In this document: one piece after another, positions 20,870 to 31,164 of the stretch
How the letters are laid out: the number at the start of each line of letters is the position of its first letter
How positions within the stretch are numbered: the first letter of the stretch is position 1
Source: Phytopythium helicoides
Lineage: Eukaryota; Oomycota; Peronosporomycetes; Pythiales; Pythiaceae
Assembly: GCA_024867545.1 (NCBI GenBank)
Contig: JANFNE010000004.1
Coordinates: 930,001-994,000 of the forward strand
DNA length: 64,000 bases
Reading direction: 5' to 3'
The notes under the pieces: model-generated
Told to the model about the DNA's origin: nothing
Databases searched by the model: none
Seen by the model: only the letters and a program-made list of their open reading frames with translations
Translations under genes and position numbers: made by a program

Positions 20870-23490
20870 CTGCATTCTCACTCGGCGCGATTAAAATGGT
20901 GAGTTGTGGTCAAAGTAAACGTACGAAGGAACCTTCGTTATCTTTGAGATCCGTGCCTAGCTCTGCGCATGGATAGAAGTGCTGGGGCCAAAGCTGCTTC
21001 GAAGCTTTAACCAGTCGAAGGGACTGTTCTGAGCGAAGGTGAAAGGTGCGTTCGATGTGAGGATGCCGTAAGGGTACATGAGCTCGAGTGCTGTACGCGC
21101 TGTCTTGGAACGATGTCTCGATGAAGTTGCTCTTGTATAGTCCTGAGGGATTGGGAACTTGCACACCACAGTAGCTACACTATACCTAGATAAATGTAGC
21201 TTTCACGGCGAGTGCGGAACACTGCGCCGCGCAGCGAGACTAGAGTCTGCTCAACTGCATACGTCTTAATGACGCCCCGCTGTAGTCCGGGAAGAAGTTG
21301 GCTGGCCGCGCATGTCGACCGAAGTTACGAAGACGTGTCCCCTCGGCAGCGCTCTCGTGCTGAAGTCGTCAAGCTGAACGTCGCGCGCGTTGCTTGGTTT
21401 TCGCTCTCGCACGACACTCGCCCATCGACGCAGCTCTCGAGCGTGGCCGAGCAGCAGCAGACAGACGCAGCTTGGTTTTCGCAAGCGTCCGATAGAGCCG
21501 CCACTTGAGCCTCCGTGAAGATCTTGAACTTGGACGCGCAGCTGAAGCCGAGGCGAGGTGCTTGGATTTCGCGAACGCCTGGGTCCAGCTGACGCGTGTC
21601 TGCTCTTGATCACGAGAGGTTGTGTCTTCGTCTTGGTTTTCTCGCGCGGTGGATCCTCAAGCGCGTGGCCCTGGGTTGTGGACCGCGGACAGCAGTCGCT
21701 TGAGCTCCATCTTGAAACTTGCCAACTGAGGAGAAAAGAACTTGGGGTCGAATGGCTCGCCCTCGCAAGTTGAAGTCCTAGCTCTTTCATGACATCCCTC
21801 CCTTTTTACATGCAAAGTGTATGTGAAGCATATCGAACAAGGAGGGATGGCACTCTCTACTTTCCAACGGTCTGGTGAGCAGCCAGGACTCGACATTTGT
21901 ACTGCAAAGAGGAACGGAGCGAGGAGGCAGACTTGCGAACCTGCGCGTTGGCATCCACGATGCAACCAATGAGCTCTCGGCAAGCCTTCAACGCAACCGA
22001 GGAATTCAGGAGCGTCTTTGAGTCGTCTTGGCTGTCTTCATGACGGTCGATTCCTTGCTGGGTTCCAGGCACTCCGTGCTAATGAGAAACAAGCGTGTCA
22101 TGCAGATACTATCGCTTGCAGTTCATGTGCTAATGTCGTAAGATACGACGTTGGGAACCAAGGGGTTAATGTCGCCTCGAGCTTGCTGCTGTTGTGGCCG
22201 CCCACGGCGTCCGCATAGAACTCGCCTTGATCCTAGTGAAGAAGACCTCCTTACATTGTTTGGAGCTGACACCAGCCAACCCTGGTAGTTGGTAGGACTC
22301 CACGCTTGTCCATTCTAGAAGAATCGCCGACGCAAAACCTGCGGACTGCTCGTCATGCCTGGACACTCGTCATGACGCTTTTTTTCGTGTGCGGGTCCCT
22401 CAGCGCGAGCAGCAACAGCGGCTCGGTACGCCTGCTAACTGGCACATCGATGTCTACGCCCGGTTCCAAGTGTGTATCTGGCGGCAATGAACCGATCAAA
22501 GGTGACGCAAGCGTGTCGGGCGATTCAAGGTCTTTGACCGCCGGCACCTCGGTGAATATGTGTCAAGTGGCACAGACTCGACTGGCGCAAGCTTTGGCGC
22601 GGTGGCGCAATCGAGTGCGTATGCGAGCAATCTCTATGGATCGGGCGGATCCAGCTCGACGGGCGCTAATGGAGAACTCTTGATCTTTGCCGGCGCGAGC
22701 TGTGCGACTTCTACGTCGGCGAGGTCACCTCGCACGTCGTTCCATGGTCTGTGCCATCTCGGTGTCAGACGGTGGCTTGGAGAAAGCGTGATGGCTGCGA
22801 GTGGAGATAGAGGAGTGAGAAGCGGTAAGGTTTGGTTGGAGTCGTCATCACTGGGGGCGAAGAGTGCAAGTGGCACGAGCGGTGACTACTGTAGACGTGC
22901 TGCTGTTAGGTGGACCAGCGTTGCCTCGAGAGCTGGCTTTGCGAGCAGCGGCGGAGGGCGACGTGCTAGCTGCAACCTATCGGTTCGGACGACGGACCGT
23001 GAGCTCTGATGGAGGTTGTTCGCTGTACAGCTCGCAGAAGGCTGATGGACCCACTCATCGCGCCTCTCGGCCACGCACCCGCCCGCGACCCCGATATTGC
23101 CAACTCACGCCAGGCCGCAACAACAACCGCTTGCAGCTCGTGGAGGCCGACAACGAACACTTTGGCATTGTCGACGACCACGTCGTGGAGTGGGGCACAG
23201 CTCGTGCTGCCCCCGCGCATGCTCTGTGGCCGAGCTCTGATGAACGAGCACTTCAACGTAGTTGTGTACTTCCGCTGCAATTAGAGTCTGTATGGTGAAT
23301 CCAAGTAAGTTCGATTTGAGTCGCGCCATGTGTGCCACCTTTGCATGTGGAGCAGCATGTAGAGCGCCCCACCGTGGGGCTGCGCGATGCCGCTCGTTTT
23401 TGCGGTGGTGGTGTCCGAGGCCCCCCCTGTATAACTGCCGAGCCAGCCGCGAGCAGTTCCGATCGACCGCCCGAGTGAAGCGCGCGCACC
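20870..23490. other. Gene-poor region, no recognisable gene
   Basis: About 2.6 kb. No frame is both long and family-like. On minus, 22072-21857 reads LLNSSVALKACRELIGCIVD and continues in other frames; 22876-22634 (LPLLTPLSPLAAIT...) and 22547-22353 are also protein-like. This could be one decayed or multi-exon minus-strand gene, but I cannot join it or name it. TGGTTTTCGC-type words recur near 21394 and 21474. Confidence 0.5.
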
Positions 23491-23955
23491 ATGGCCGAGA
23501 GCAAGGCGAGCCAGCTGCCGTCCACGGACAACACGAGCCTCACGTGCGCCGCGCGCATCCTGGGCTTCGAGTGCGCGGACCCGAACCTGGCCTTCATGCG
23601 CTGCAAGCAGGCAGACTCCAACCCGAGCGCGTGCCTGGCCGAGGGCGAGAAGGTCACGGCCTGCGTGCTCAAGACGTGCGTGGAGCCGAGTCGTCGCCGC
23701 GAGGGGTGGTGGGTAGCGGTCTGACGCGCGTACTGTAGGCTGCGGGAGGTCGAGAACAACTGCGGAGAGGCCTACGCCGCCTACAAGAAGGCGCTCAAGA
23801 AGAACTGGCACCAGATCGACGAGACGCGCAAGGAGCAGGCCGCGCTCGAGGACTGCTGGCGAAAGTTCAAGCAGTACGAGGTGCGTCCGCCAAACGCGTC
23901 ACGGCCGGTGCGGGTAGCCGTCTCTAACGGTGCGCCTCGCATGAAACAGAACTAG
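23491..23955 (+). CDS. NDUFA8: Complex I subunit NDUFA8 (CHCH protein)
   Basis: Three exons, 23491-23675, 23739-23880 and a 6-base last exon 23950-23955 (Asn-stop), with introns of 63 and 69 nt, give 110 residues. It carries a twin CX9C pattern: Cys28-x9-Cys38 and Cys48-x9-Cys58, with LGFECADPNLAFMRCKQ matching the NDUFA8 region (human PNKEFMLCRW). Cys19, Cys70 and Cys101 are further conserved-looking cysteines, although the second CHCH half is degenerate (Tyr/Lys where human has Cys). Family proteins enter the intermembrane space by the Mia40 pathway and sit on the membrane arm of complex I. It is shorter than the animal protein (about 170). The tiny terminal exon is unusual, but it gives a clean stop where read-through of the intron would add unrelated residues. 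Confidence 0.85.
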
Positions 23956-24309
23956 GCCGATTCGGGTGGACGAGCGGCTGGAACAGTGGGGAAGCAGCCG
24001 CGTGCCTTAGATACGACGGCGCCCCGCTCGCCCGGTACTGCCATCGCACGCGAGTAATGACACAAAGGAGGGTGAGAGGCAGAGTGAAGAGACCGACCCA
24101 AATGAAATGAGCCAGGAGGGGAAAACGCTAGCTTTGCGAGCACTCTGGAGAACAGGAGCGGCGATGGCCGCTCCTCATCTGTTGTTTCTCTACTTCGCTC
24201 CAGCATGCGCTCGCACCCACAAAACTCGAAAAGAACCACGTCCTCGATTTACAGGCAGCGTTAGCAGCGCGTCGAAGCACCGAGAGCTACTGTACGAGTC
24301 CCATACTGT
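23956..24309. other. Convergent intergenic region NDUFA8 / LarA-like
   Basis: About 350 bp between two stop codons; presumably 3'UTRs. No gene seen. Confidence 0.5.
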
Positions 24310-26095
24310 CTACGTGTGCTTGAACGGCCCTCCACCGACACCAGCATCCACAGACGGCTCCGATGCGTCCTGCGAAGCAAGCGACGTAGCAGGAGCCTTT
24401 GTAGTTGCTGTGGCGCCTCCAGTAGCGACCGAGGAGCCTTCAAATCGACCGCGGTACGCCCACAGACCGATTGCCGGGTTCGACACGTAGAAAAAGCGCT
24501 CGCCAGTCGCATCAACGTTCCAGCCGTCCTTGAGCTTGTCAATCGGATACTTGGCGCTCATTTCCTTCAGGTCGCCGTAGCTAAACCCAACACCCTCCAC
24601 CTCTTCCTTGGTCAGGTGTCCTGGGCAGTACGTGATCTTGAATCGGCCCTCCGACGAACCATGGATCAGGTGAGCCACGGCACTGAGGTTCTTCATCAGG
24701 TCACGGTTTGCATTGAGGTGGGCAAGCACTTCCTGTACAATGACAACAGTGCGTGTTAGGTTTTCTCAATTGGCCCTGTGAAATCGAAGAGAAGCGCCAA
24801 TCGCGTACCGGAGTCGTTCGGTAGCCGTACTTCCGGATCAACTCGTCAATTCGGTCGTCCTCTCCAAAACGATGAACACCGGGCGCCAGCACAATCAGCT
24901 CGCCGTCGTCAGCGATCGCCATGCGCGTGCGGTAAATGCTCTTGTTGCCCAACCAGGTCGACTTGAACTCCTCCGGATCTAGGTACACCACGACCTTCTC
25001 CAGAGGCGCATCGAGCAGCTCAAAGTTGACCTCCAGGGAAAGCTCGGCAGCCTTCATGAAGCACTCCTCGTCATCTCCGGCAAAGACACCGCGTGTTACC
25101 AGCTGGCCGTTTGATCCGCGACCAATAACCGTCAGAATGTAGACGAGGGGCAACTTGGTGAGAAAGTGAGTGGACGCGTAGTTCAGCACGCGACGCAGTG
25201 GGTTGTCTGCGCGACCCATCATGCGCTCCATGCCGTACACGGCACCGATGAAATGGGAAAAGTTGATAGCCTCACTGCCTCCTGTGCCCACAAAGATGTT
25301 CTTGTTGAAGTTGGCCATGCCCATGACCTCGTGGGGAACGACCTGGCCGATCGACAAAATGAGGTCGTGACCACCGTTCCAGAGCTGCAGGCAAGCACAA
25401 GCGCTTGTCAATATCGGAATAATCCTGTCTCCTTTGTTTCTTGTATAAAAGCGTACCAGCGTGTTGATTTGCGCCGGCCAAGGCTCGTTCACCTTGCCGT
25501 CACTGGCCTCGCGAACTAGCTCTGCAGGCACGTGACCGATTGTCTCCACATCGTTTCTAAGTACAGCGAGGTTGGTTAGAGTGCAAGTCCGAGCCTCACA
25601 AGAGTTCGGGCTCTTCCTACCTCCAGTCATGCACGCGGAAGAGGTCCTTGGGGATGTCTCCGTACATCTGTAGACAAAAAAGTACCCTCGCCAGTCAGCC
25701 CACCAATCGAGGAGTGCAGCTGTATGAGGCTGCTAGCGCAAGCATACCCGCGTGAGCTCGTCGTCAGTCATGGGGACGTGCGTGCCGAGTGCAGGCATCA
25801 CGTCCTTGACACCGTCCTTGAGGTACTCGTACGCATACTGCGACAGCACGCCCGCCTTGCTGCACTCGTGCAGCAACGACCAGAATCAACACGCCATTCT
25901 TGCATTCCTTCCCAACAGCAACAAGGCGCAGACGCACGAGTGGAAGCGCGTGAAGTCGGGCGGCACGAGCGCCACGTTGGCGTACTTGTCGCCGCGGCGC
26001 TCCTCGAGCTGCTGCAGCGTCAGGAACACGATCTCGCGCAGGCGCGCGTCCGAGATCTCGGCCGTCTTGGATCCCTCGGCGTGGAAGATGGTCAT
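24310..26095 (-). CDS. LarA-like (DUF2088) nickel-pincer family racemase/epimerase homologue
   Basis: Six exons on minus: 26095-25938, 25859-25748, 25667-25621, 25556-25457, 25384-24809 and 24732-24310, with introns of 64-80 nt. Every junction keeps frame and the total is 471 residues. The N-terminal part has the family signature PALGTHVPMT (His80). The centre has SIGQVVPHEVMGMANFNKN then GTGGSEAINFSHF, placing His157, Lys167 and His183. The spacings 10 and 16 are the same as His174-Lys184-His200 of lactate racemase LarA, where Lys carries the nickel-pincer nucleotide and His200 binds Ni. So the cofactor site looks intact. Substrate unknown: the family includes several 2-hydroxyacid epimerases. 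The C-terminal 40 residues are Ala/Thr/Ser-rich and probably disordered. No targeting peptide is evident. It faces EMC7 head-to-head. Confidence 0.82.
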
Positions 26096-26105
26096 GTTGG
26101 CTGGC

Positions 26106-26133
26106 GCTGGGCTTGGGCTTGGGCTTGGGCTTG
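26106..26133. repeat. (GGGCTT)n hexanucleotide repeat
   Basis: Four tandem GGGCTT units, 11-38 bp upstream of the LarA-like ATG, probably in its 5'UTR (AAGCCC on the sense strand). Confidence 0.85.
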
Positions 26134-26519
26134 TTGGCGAGAGCGGGAATGACGCAGCGCCGCACTGCGCAAGCGAGGATCTCTGGCGCTTCAGCTGCGG
26201 GCCTTTCTCTAGCGGTGGCGCGGCCGGATTGGTGATTGGACATGTTGAACCTTTTCGTGTGGCGCAACTGGTCGTGTTAATGAACGTGACCCCCCTCCTT
26301 CATCTAGTAAAGGATACATCAGATGTCATGCCGATCAGACGCCTTCGCGTGATGCATGGTAAAGCCCCTCGTTGTTGTGATGATGGTTGAATCACAACCG
26401 TCACCGCAGGAATTATAGGACCGAACACTAAATGGCTTCCTGGGAGTCATCGCTCGGCCAGCTTTTTCCCCTCCCCGTCGACTGACTGCGACGTCCAGAT
26501 CACCAAACCGCCGCCCACC
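26134..26519. promoter_or_regulatory. Divergent intergenic region LarA-like / EMC7
   Basis: About 390 bp between two outward-facing genes; must hold both promoters. I see no strong core-promoter match and no gene. Confidence 0.4.
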
Positions 26520-27422
26520 ATGCTGGCCGCCGGATTCGTGCGCGGCTGGGCGTCGCTGTTTGTGGCGCTGCTGCTCGCCTCCTATGCCGCGTGCGCGCCT
26601 CTCTCCGGGCTTCTTATGTGGAAGCGAGTCTGACGCCGTTTCTTCCCCCGCAGGGCCTTCGAGATCCGCGGGACGGTGCTGCCGAACGGCGCCGTGACCG
26701 AGAAGGTGCCGCCCATCAAGGTGCTGCTGAACGGCGGCGAGCAGGCCGCGTTCACGCGCTGGGACGGCTCGTTCGTGTTCCGCGACGTCGCGCCCGGCCG
26801 CTACGTCGTCGACATCCCATCCGAGACGTACCTCTTCAGCCAGGTGCGGACAAAAAGGTTGCTACGCGGCTCATGGCTGCATCCACTAGTCTCTAACTGC
26901 ACGACGGTGCTGGTGCGTACAGTTCAAGGTGGATGTCGCTGATGACGGCGTCATTCGTGCCCTCGAGTACAAGTACCCTGGTGCGTCATGCCGAAGAGAA
27001 GCTCTCTCAGCTCCAATTTCTGATTTGTGCTGGTGTTGAACGTGGCAGGTGCCCCCAAGGCGCGCGCCGAGTACCCGCTTGTGGCCGAGTCGCTGACGGC
27101 CATCAACTACTTCGAGCAGCGCGAAAAGTTCAACCTGCTGGCGCTCATTATGAGTCCGTCGTTCCTCACGATCGTCGTCCCTATCGGTCTGCTCTACGTT
27201 CTGCCCAAGCTCTCGCAGGGAATGATGGGTGCGTCCATAATTCGTCTGTCGTGAGGCACTTTGCGATCAGAAGCTCTTACCTTTGTTCTCGCTGTGTGCT
27301 ACGCAGACCCCGAGGAGTTCAAGAAGGCGCAGGAGGAAATGGGCACGCAGAATCCGGGCGACCTGCTCTCGGGTATTCTCGGTGGTGGCCAAAACAACGC
27401 TGAAGACAGCGACGATGACTAG
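26520..27422 (+). CDS. EMC7: ER membrane protein complex subunit 7 (EMC7)
   Basis: Five exons, 26520-26590, 26654-26843, 26923-26980, 27049-27228 and 27307-27422, with introns of 63-79 nt, all phase-consistent, give 204 residues. Residues 1-25 are a signal peptide (SLFVALLLASYAAA). A beta-sandwich lumenal domain follows: FEIRGTVLPNG, then IKVLLNGGEQAAFTRWDGSF and VAPGRYVVDI, matching the EMC7 domain. One membrane helix is near residues 140-162 (MSPSFLTIVVPIGLLYVLP). The cytosolic tail DPEEFKKAQEEMG ends acidic (DSDDD). The EMC inserts tail-anchored and multipass proteins into the ER membrane. ATG 26520 is the only start that keeps the signal peptide. Confidence 0.93.
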
Positions 27423-27878
27423 AGTGCGCAGGCCAGTTAGAGCGTAGTAAGGTGTGCTGCATCTGCTCGTCTTTCCCGAAATGCATCTATTCTGCTTTTG
27501 CTCTACAGCAACTGAGAATGGAGTGACTCCGTAGAAATTGTAGTGCAATTGACGATGCAAGCGGGTGATGATCGAGCCGCGGTGCAACATGGATGGTTCT
27601 TAATACCGTGCTGCCATTCTCTCTTCTTCCTACCAGAGCAATTGCGAATGCTATCAACAGCAACGCGCTTGGTAGTAACTAAGGTAACCTTACAACCTTG
27701 CAGCTTCCATGATGGATAGGCTACAGTCGTGTCGAGCAAACGAGAAACGAGCGCGCCAGCGGGCCCAAGCGCCAATTCGACCAGGTCGTCCACCATGACT
27801 TAAGCACTCAGCCGCATCAAAACTAAAAAAGCCTGTTCATGTTGCTCATGGTCAGCTACTCTACCAGCTCCCGTCCTG
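27423..27878. other. Convergent intergenic region EMC7 / acylphosphatase
   Basis: About 455 bp between two stops. A 97-codon open frame on minus (27796-27503, MVDDLVELALGPAG...) is present, but I recognise nothing in it and do not call it. Confidence 0.45.
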
Positions 27879-28223
27879 TTAGATGAAGAACTTGACGTTG
27901 GGGTTCCAGTTGCGCGCATCCACGTTATCCGTCGTGACCTGGTGCTCCTCGAGCCGCCGCCCGCTCGCCGCATCCACCTCCTTGAGGCTCTCTCCCTTGG
28001 CGCCCCAGTCGTTGAGCAGCTTGCCGCTCCCCACGATGCCCACGAGCTCGTCGACTTCTTCGCTCGGTCCACGCAGCGTCAGGCGCACGAGCGAGCGGTC
28101 CGCGCGGTCGTTTGACGCGCCGCCCACAATGCCGCGCTTCTGCATGGCGCGGATCAGCGTCTGCCGGAACATGACCTGCTGCACGGTGCCGCGCACTTCG
28201 AAGAAGCGGTCGCCATCCGCCAT
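27879..28223 (-). CDS. Acylphosphatase
   Basis: A single exon encodes 114 residues, slightly longer than the usual 90-100. The acylphosphatase signature is visible: VRGTVQQVMFRQTLIRAMQK with Arg20, then GIVGGASND with Asn38. The Arg-Asn spacing of 18 equals that of the classical enzyme (Arg23, Asn41), where they bind phosphate and the attacking water. It hydrolyses acyl phosphates such as 1,3-bisphosphoglycerate or carbamoyl phosphate in the cytosol. Differences from the classical motif: V-Q-Q-V instead of V-Q-G-V and MFRQ. The C-terminal extension (EEHQVTTDNVDARNWNPNV) is longer than usual. Confidence 0.8.
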   Translation of the reverse strand: MADGDRFFEVRGTVQQVMFRQTLIRAMQKRGIVGGASNDRADRSLVRLTLRGPSEEVDELVGIVGSGKLLNDWGAKGESLKEVDAASGRRLEEHQVTTDNVDARNWNPNVKFFI

Positions 28224-28509
28224 CGTTGCCCCTCAATTTCGGCGTGGAATCTGAAGTTGTGGGAGGCTCACTTTTCGTTTACCCATACTTTCCTCAAGTG
28301 TAGTTCAGAGTCATGATTAGAGTGCCCTCTGTACTGGAAACAAACCAACCATCCTGCAAGGCGGCACGCCAATGATCACCAGCAGTCCTTTCATTCGAAC
28401 GACACCACACACACTAGCATGTTGGAGAAAATGGCAGGTATATATAACAAAGGGGAGCTGATGAGCCAGCTAGCTAGCTGCCTCGCAACACAAGCCGCCT
28501 CGTTCCGAT
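28224..28509. other. Gap upstream of acylphosphatase
   Basis: Lies between two minus-strand genes; holds the acylphosphatase promoter and the NOP58 3'UTR. A TATATAA word is at 28440 and TAGC/CTAGCTAG words near 28470. No gene. Confidence 0.4.
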
Positions 28510-30006
28510 CTATTCCTCGGCGCTCTTCTTCTTCTTCTTCTTCTTGAGCTTCTTGTCCTCCTTGGCGGGGGCCTCCTCGGCCTCCTTGGCCTTCTTCTTC
28601 TTCTCCTTCTTCTCCTTCTTCTCCTTCTTGACCTTCTTGGCGTCCTCTTCCTCGTCGGCCTCCTCGACCTCCTCGGCCTTACGCTTCTTGCTGACCGTCA
28701 TGTCCGCCTCCGTGTTGTACGTCTTGGCCGTCTCCGTCTTGACGTACTTCTTGGCCTCATTCTTGGTCTTGCCCTTGCCACTGATCACACCCGACAGGCC
28801 GTTCTCCAGCTGGCGCACGCGAGCCTCGACCTTGGCGCGGTTGTCATAGCCAATCGTCGCCTCGGTGGCATCGCCGAGGGCGTCCACGCGCACGGCGAGC
28901 GCCGTCTTGGCGGCGAGCACGCGCGAGATCTTGCCCTTGTGCTTCGGGGCGGTCTGACCGATGAGCGAGGCGTGGTAGATGAGACCATACTTGGGGGTGT
29001 CGTGCTTGGTCTTGAGCGCACGGAAGAGAGCCTTTTCGGCACCAAGAATCTGCACGGTCGACGCCGGGTGCTTGGCGAGGTTCATCAAGCTGCCGGCGTG
29101 GGCAATGAGACGAGCACCGACCAGCTCACCAACCATGACCGTGAGGTTCGGGGCAATGGCGTTCATGCGGTTCTTCAGGTAGTCAAAGAGCTGAGCACGG
29201 TACTCCGTGAGCGAGATGACCTGCTCGCAGAGCGAGGCAATGTTGGTCACGTCCTCGTCCGAAATGTCCGTGCCCATCGACACCTCGCAGACCTCGCGCA
29301 TCGAGGCCTCGACGTCCTCCGACAGGATGTCCGAAAAGTCCAGGTTCTTAACGTTGGAACGCACGCCCATCTTGAGCACACACTTGGCGTACTGCAGGTT
29401 GTCCGTGACGATCTTGCCCATCTCGGGGAAGTGCCAGCCGAACCACTCACGCACGCGCATCGAGTACGTGTTGATCTCCTTGTCGAGCTCGTCGAGCAGA
29501 CCAATTGCCTGCACGATCATCGTGTCGACCTTGTCAGCGCTGAACTTGAGCTTGTAGCGCGAGAGCGAGTGCGAGAGACCAAGCGTCATGGACTTGAGGT
29601 CGTCGTCCTCCAGACCGGCGATCAGCGTGTTCATGTTGGCGCGGATGCCACGCATGATCTCGTTGACGGCGGCGTCGTGCACGCACGGGATGCCGAGCTT
29701 CTCCTTGATGATGTTGCCGAGCGCCTTGTCCGAGACGGCGAGCTTGTCCTTGAGGCCGGCGTCCACGACGTTCTTCTTGAGGAACTTCTTGAGCGCCTTG
29801 CCAACCTTGCCGTCGACCATGTCGGTGGCCGCGGCCACGGCCTCGGTCGTGTCCTTGAAGGCATTGAATCCCTTGAGCTTGAGCACCTTGCTGGCCTTGT
29901 CGGCGCTCTCGAAGTGCTTGAACACGTCGTCCGCGCTTGCGAGCTTGGACTCGTCCTGCACCTTGAACAGCGCGTGGCCCGCCGCGGTCTCGAACAGCAC
30001 CAGCAT
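28510..30006 (-). CDS. NOP58: Box C/D snoRNP core protein NOP58
   Basis: A single exon encodes 498 residues from Met at 30006. The start MLVLFETAAGHALFKV is the NOP58 beginning, which separates it from NOP56. Then come the NOP5 N-terminal domain, the coiled coil with HSLSRYKLKFSADKVDTMIV and REWFGWHFPEM, and the Nop (snoRNA-binding) domain with NLTVMVGELVGARLIAHAGS, GAEKALFRALK and YGLIYHASLIGQ...KGKISR. The last about 75 residues are a Lys/Glu-rich tail typical of the family. It works in the nucleolus with fibrillarin, NOP56 and SNU13 to 2'-O-methylate rRNA. In-frame Mets further upstream (to 30147) would add a non-family sequence. It lies head-to-head with RPS19. Confidence 0.97.
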   Translation of the reverse strand: MLVLFETAAGHALFKVQDESKLASADDVFKHFESADKASKVLKLKGFNAFKDTTEAVAAATDMVDGKVGKALKKFLKKNVVDAGLKDKLAVSDKALGNIIKEKLGIPCVHDAAVNEIMRGIRANMNTLIAGLEDDDLKSMTLGLSHSLSRYKLKFSADKVDTMIVQAIGLLDELDKEINTYSMRVREWFGWHFPEMGKIVTDNLQYAKCVLKMGVRSNVKNLDFSDILSEDVEASMREVCEVSMGTDISDEDVTNIASLCEQVISLTEYRAQLFDYLKNRMNAIAPNLTVMVGELVGARLIAHAGSLMNLAKHPASTVQILGAEKALFRALKTKHDTPKYGLIYHASLIGQTAPKHKGKISRVLAAKTALAVRVDALGDATEATIGYDNRAKVEARVRQLENGLSGVISGKGKTKNEAKKYVKTETAKTYNTEADMTVSKKRKAEEVEEADEEEDAKKVKKEKKEKKEKKKKAKEAEEAPAKEDKKLKKKKKKKSAEE

Positions 30007-30369
30007 GGCGATAGCGAGAGGAGAGCTCCTGTCCTGCGAGCGCCAACGGCCGAAACCCCTTTTTTTCTCGAGTGATCCGACTCGCCGCGGCGTTTGGCCC
30101 GCCACCGCCAGCGGCAGCCAGCCATTCGCAGCTCCTGGCGGCAGCATGCGGTCTCGCAGGTGGCCGTATAATATTGGAGAGGATCCCTCGACTGGCTGCG
30201 TGAAAAATGCATCGTTTCAGCTAATCCACTTGCGCTATCCCCTCTCTAGACACTGTTGATTCGCTGATATTTAATTTGTAGGATGGGATTGGATGAAAAC
30301 CGGCGCGGTCGCTTTCACTGGTCCTCGGCGGCTCGCGAAGGCGCCGGCGGCGGCACGCGGATGCGCAGC
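30007..30369. promoter_or_regulatory. Bidirectional promoter region NOP58 / RPS19
   Basis: About 360 bp between the NOP58 start and the RPS19 initiator. Both genes serve ribosome production, so shared control is plausible. A T-rich run is at 30058-30067. Confidence 0.5.
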
Positions 30370-30384
30370 ATTTCCCATTTGTTG
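30366..30384 (+). promoter_or_regulatory. Inr+FPR core promoter of RPS19
   Basis: GCAGCATTTCCCATTTGTTG: CATTTC initiator followed directly by CCATTTG, a near-complete match to the oomycete Inr+FPR consensus (GCTCATTYYNCAWTTT). Predicted start of transcription about 30370. Confidence 0.7.
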
Positions 30385-30411
30385 CAAAGTCCCTCTCGGA
30401 GAACCAATCAA

Positions 30412-30696
30412 GTACGTTCCCCTCCTGCATGTGCTGCTCGCTCAGGGCGCCGCGTTCCCCCCGCTCGCCCGCAGGCGTCGCTGGTGCTCGCTGAGGGGCG
30501 GGGCGTCGGGCGGCGCGGCTTGGTCGTTCGCTTCTTTGAATGACGTGGTTTTTGTTCTCTACTTGAGAACCGAGACTGTCCTGTGCGACCCCGACGATGC
30601 GGCTCGATTCCGCGCGATGAGAGCCGCCTCCGAGGGGAGACACGGTGGTACAGACGTGTTCTTAATGGCCCTGTGCGTTGTTGTTGATCCTGGCAG
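30412..30696 (+). other. Predicted 5'UTR intron of RPS19
   Basis: GTACGT donor at 30412 and a GGCAG acceptor ending at 30696, six bases before the ATG. At 285 nt it is four times longer than the other introns here. The first exon would be about 42 nt (30370-30411). Confidence 0.65.
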
Positions 30697-30702
30697 ACTA
30701 CA

Positions 30703-31164
30703 ATGTCGGAGTACGGTGAGGAAGCCCCCCGCGGTGTCACGGTCCGCGACGTCAAGGCCGCTGACTTCATCAAGGCCTACGCCGAGCACCTGAAGCGCTC
30801 GGGCAAGATGGAGCTGCCCGCTTGGTGGGACATCGTCAAGACGGCGTCGTTCAAGGAGTACGCCCCGGCTGACCAGGACTGGTACTTCGTGCGTGCCGCC
30901 TCGATCGCCCGCAAGGTCTACCTGCGCCAGTACACGGGTGTCGGCGCCCTCAAGAAGGTGTACGGTGGCGCCGCTCGTCGCGGTGTGCACCGCCAGCACT
31001 TCCAGCAGGCGTCGGGTGGTCTCATCCGCCACATCCTGCAGCAGCTCGAGGAGATGGAGGTCGTCGAGAAGTGCGCCGAGGGCGTCAACAAGGGCGGCCG
31101 CCGCATCACCAGCCACGGCCAGCAGGACCTGGACCGCATTGCCGGCCAGGTCGTGCGTGGTTAA
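30703..31164 (+). CDS. RPS19: 40S ribosomal protein S19 (eS19)
   Basis: A single coding exon of 153 residues. The family pattern is complete: [58 protein letters not shown], then [11 protein letters not shown] and [20 protein letters not shown]. It sits in the small-subunit head and is needed for 18S rRNA maturation. Codon choice is strongly C/G-ending. ATG 30703 gives the acidic N-terminal [17 protein letters not shown], with a predicted leader intron just upstream. Confidence 0.97.
   Translation: MSEYGEEAPRGVTVRDVKAADFIKAYAEHLKRSGKMELPAWWDIVKTASFKEYAPADQDWYFVRAASIARKVYLRQYTGVGALKKVYGGAARRGVHRQHFQQASGGLIRHILQQLEEMEVVEKCAEGVNKGGRRITSHGQQDLDRIAGQVVRG

Noticed and set aside
27503..27796. A 97-codon minus-strand frame between EMC7 and acylphosphatase
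   Set aside because: No recognisable family and located in a convergent 3' region; kept only as a note.
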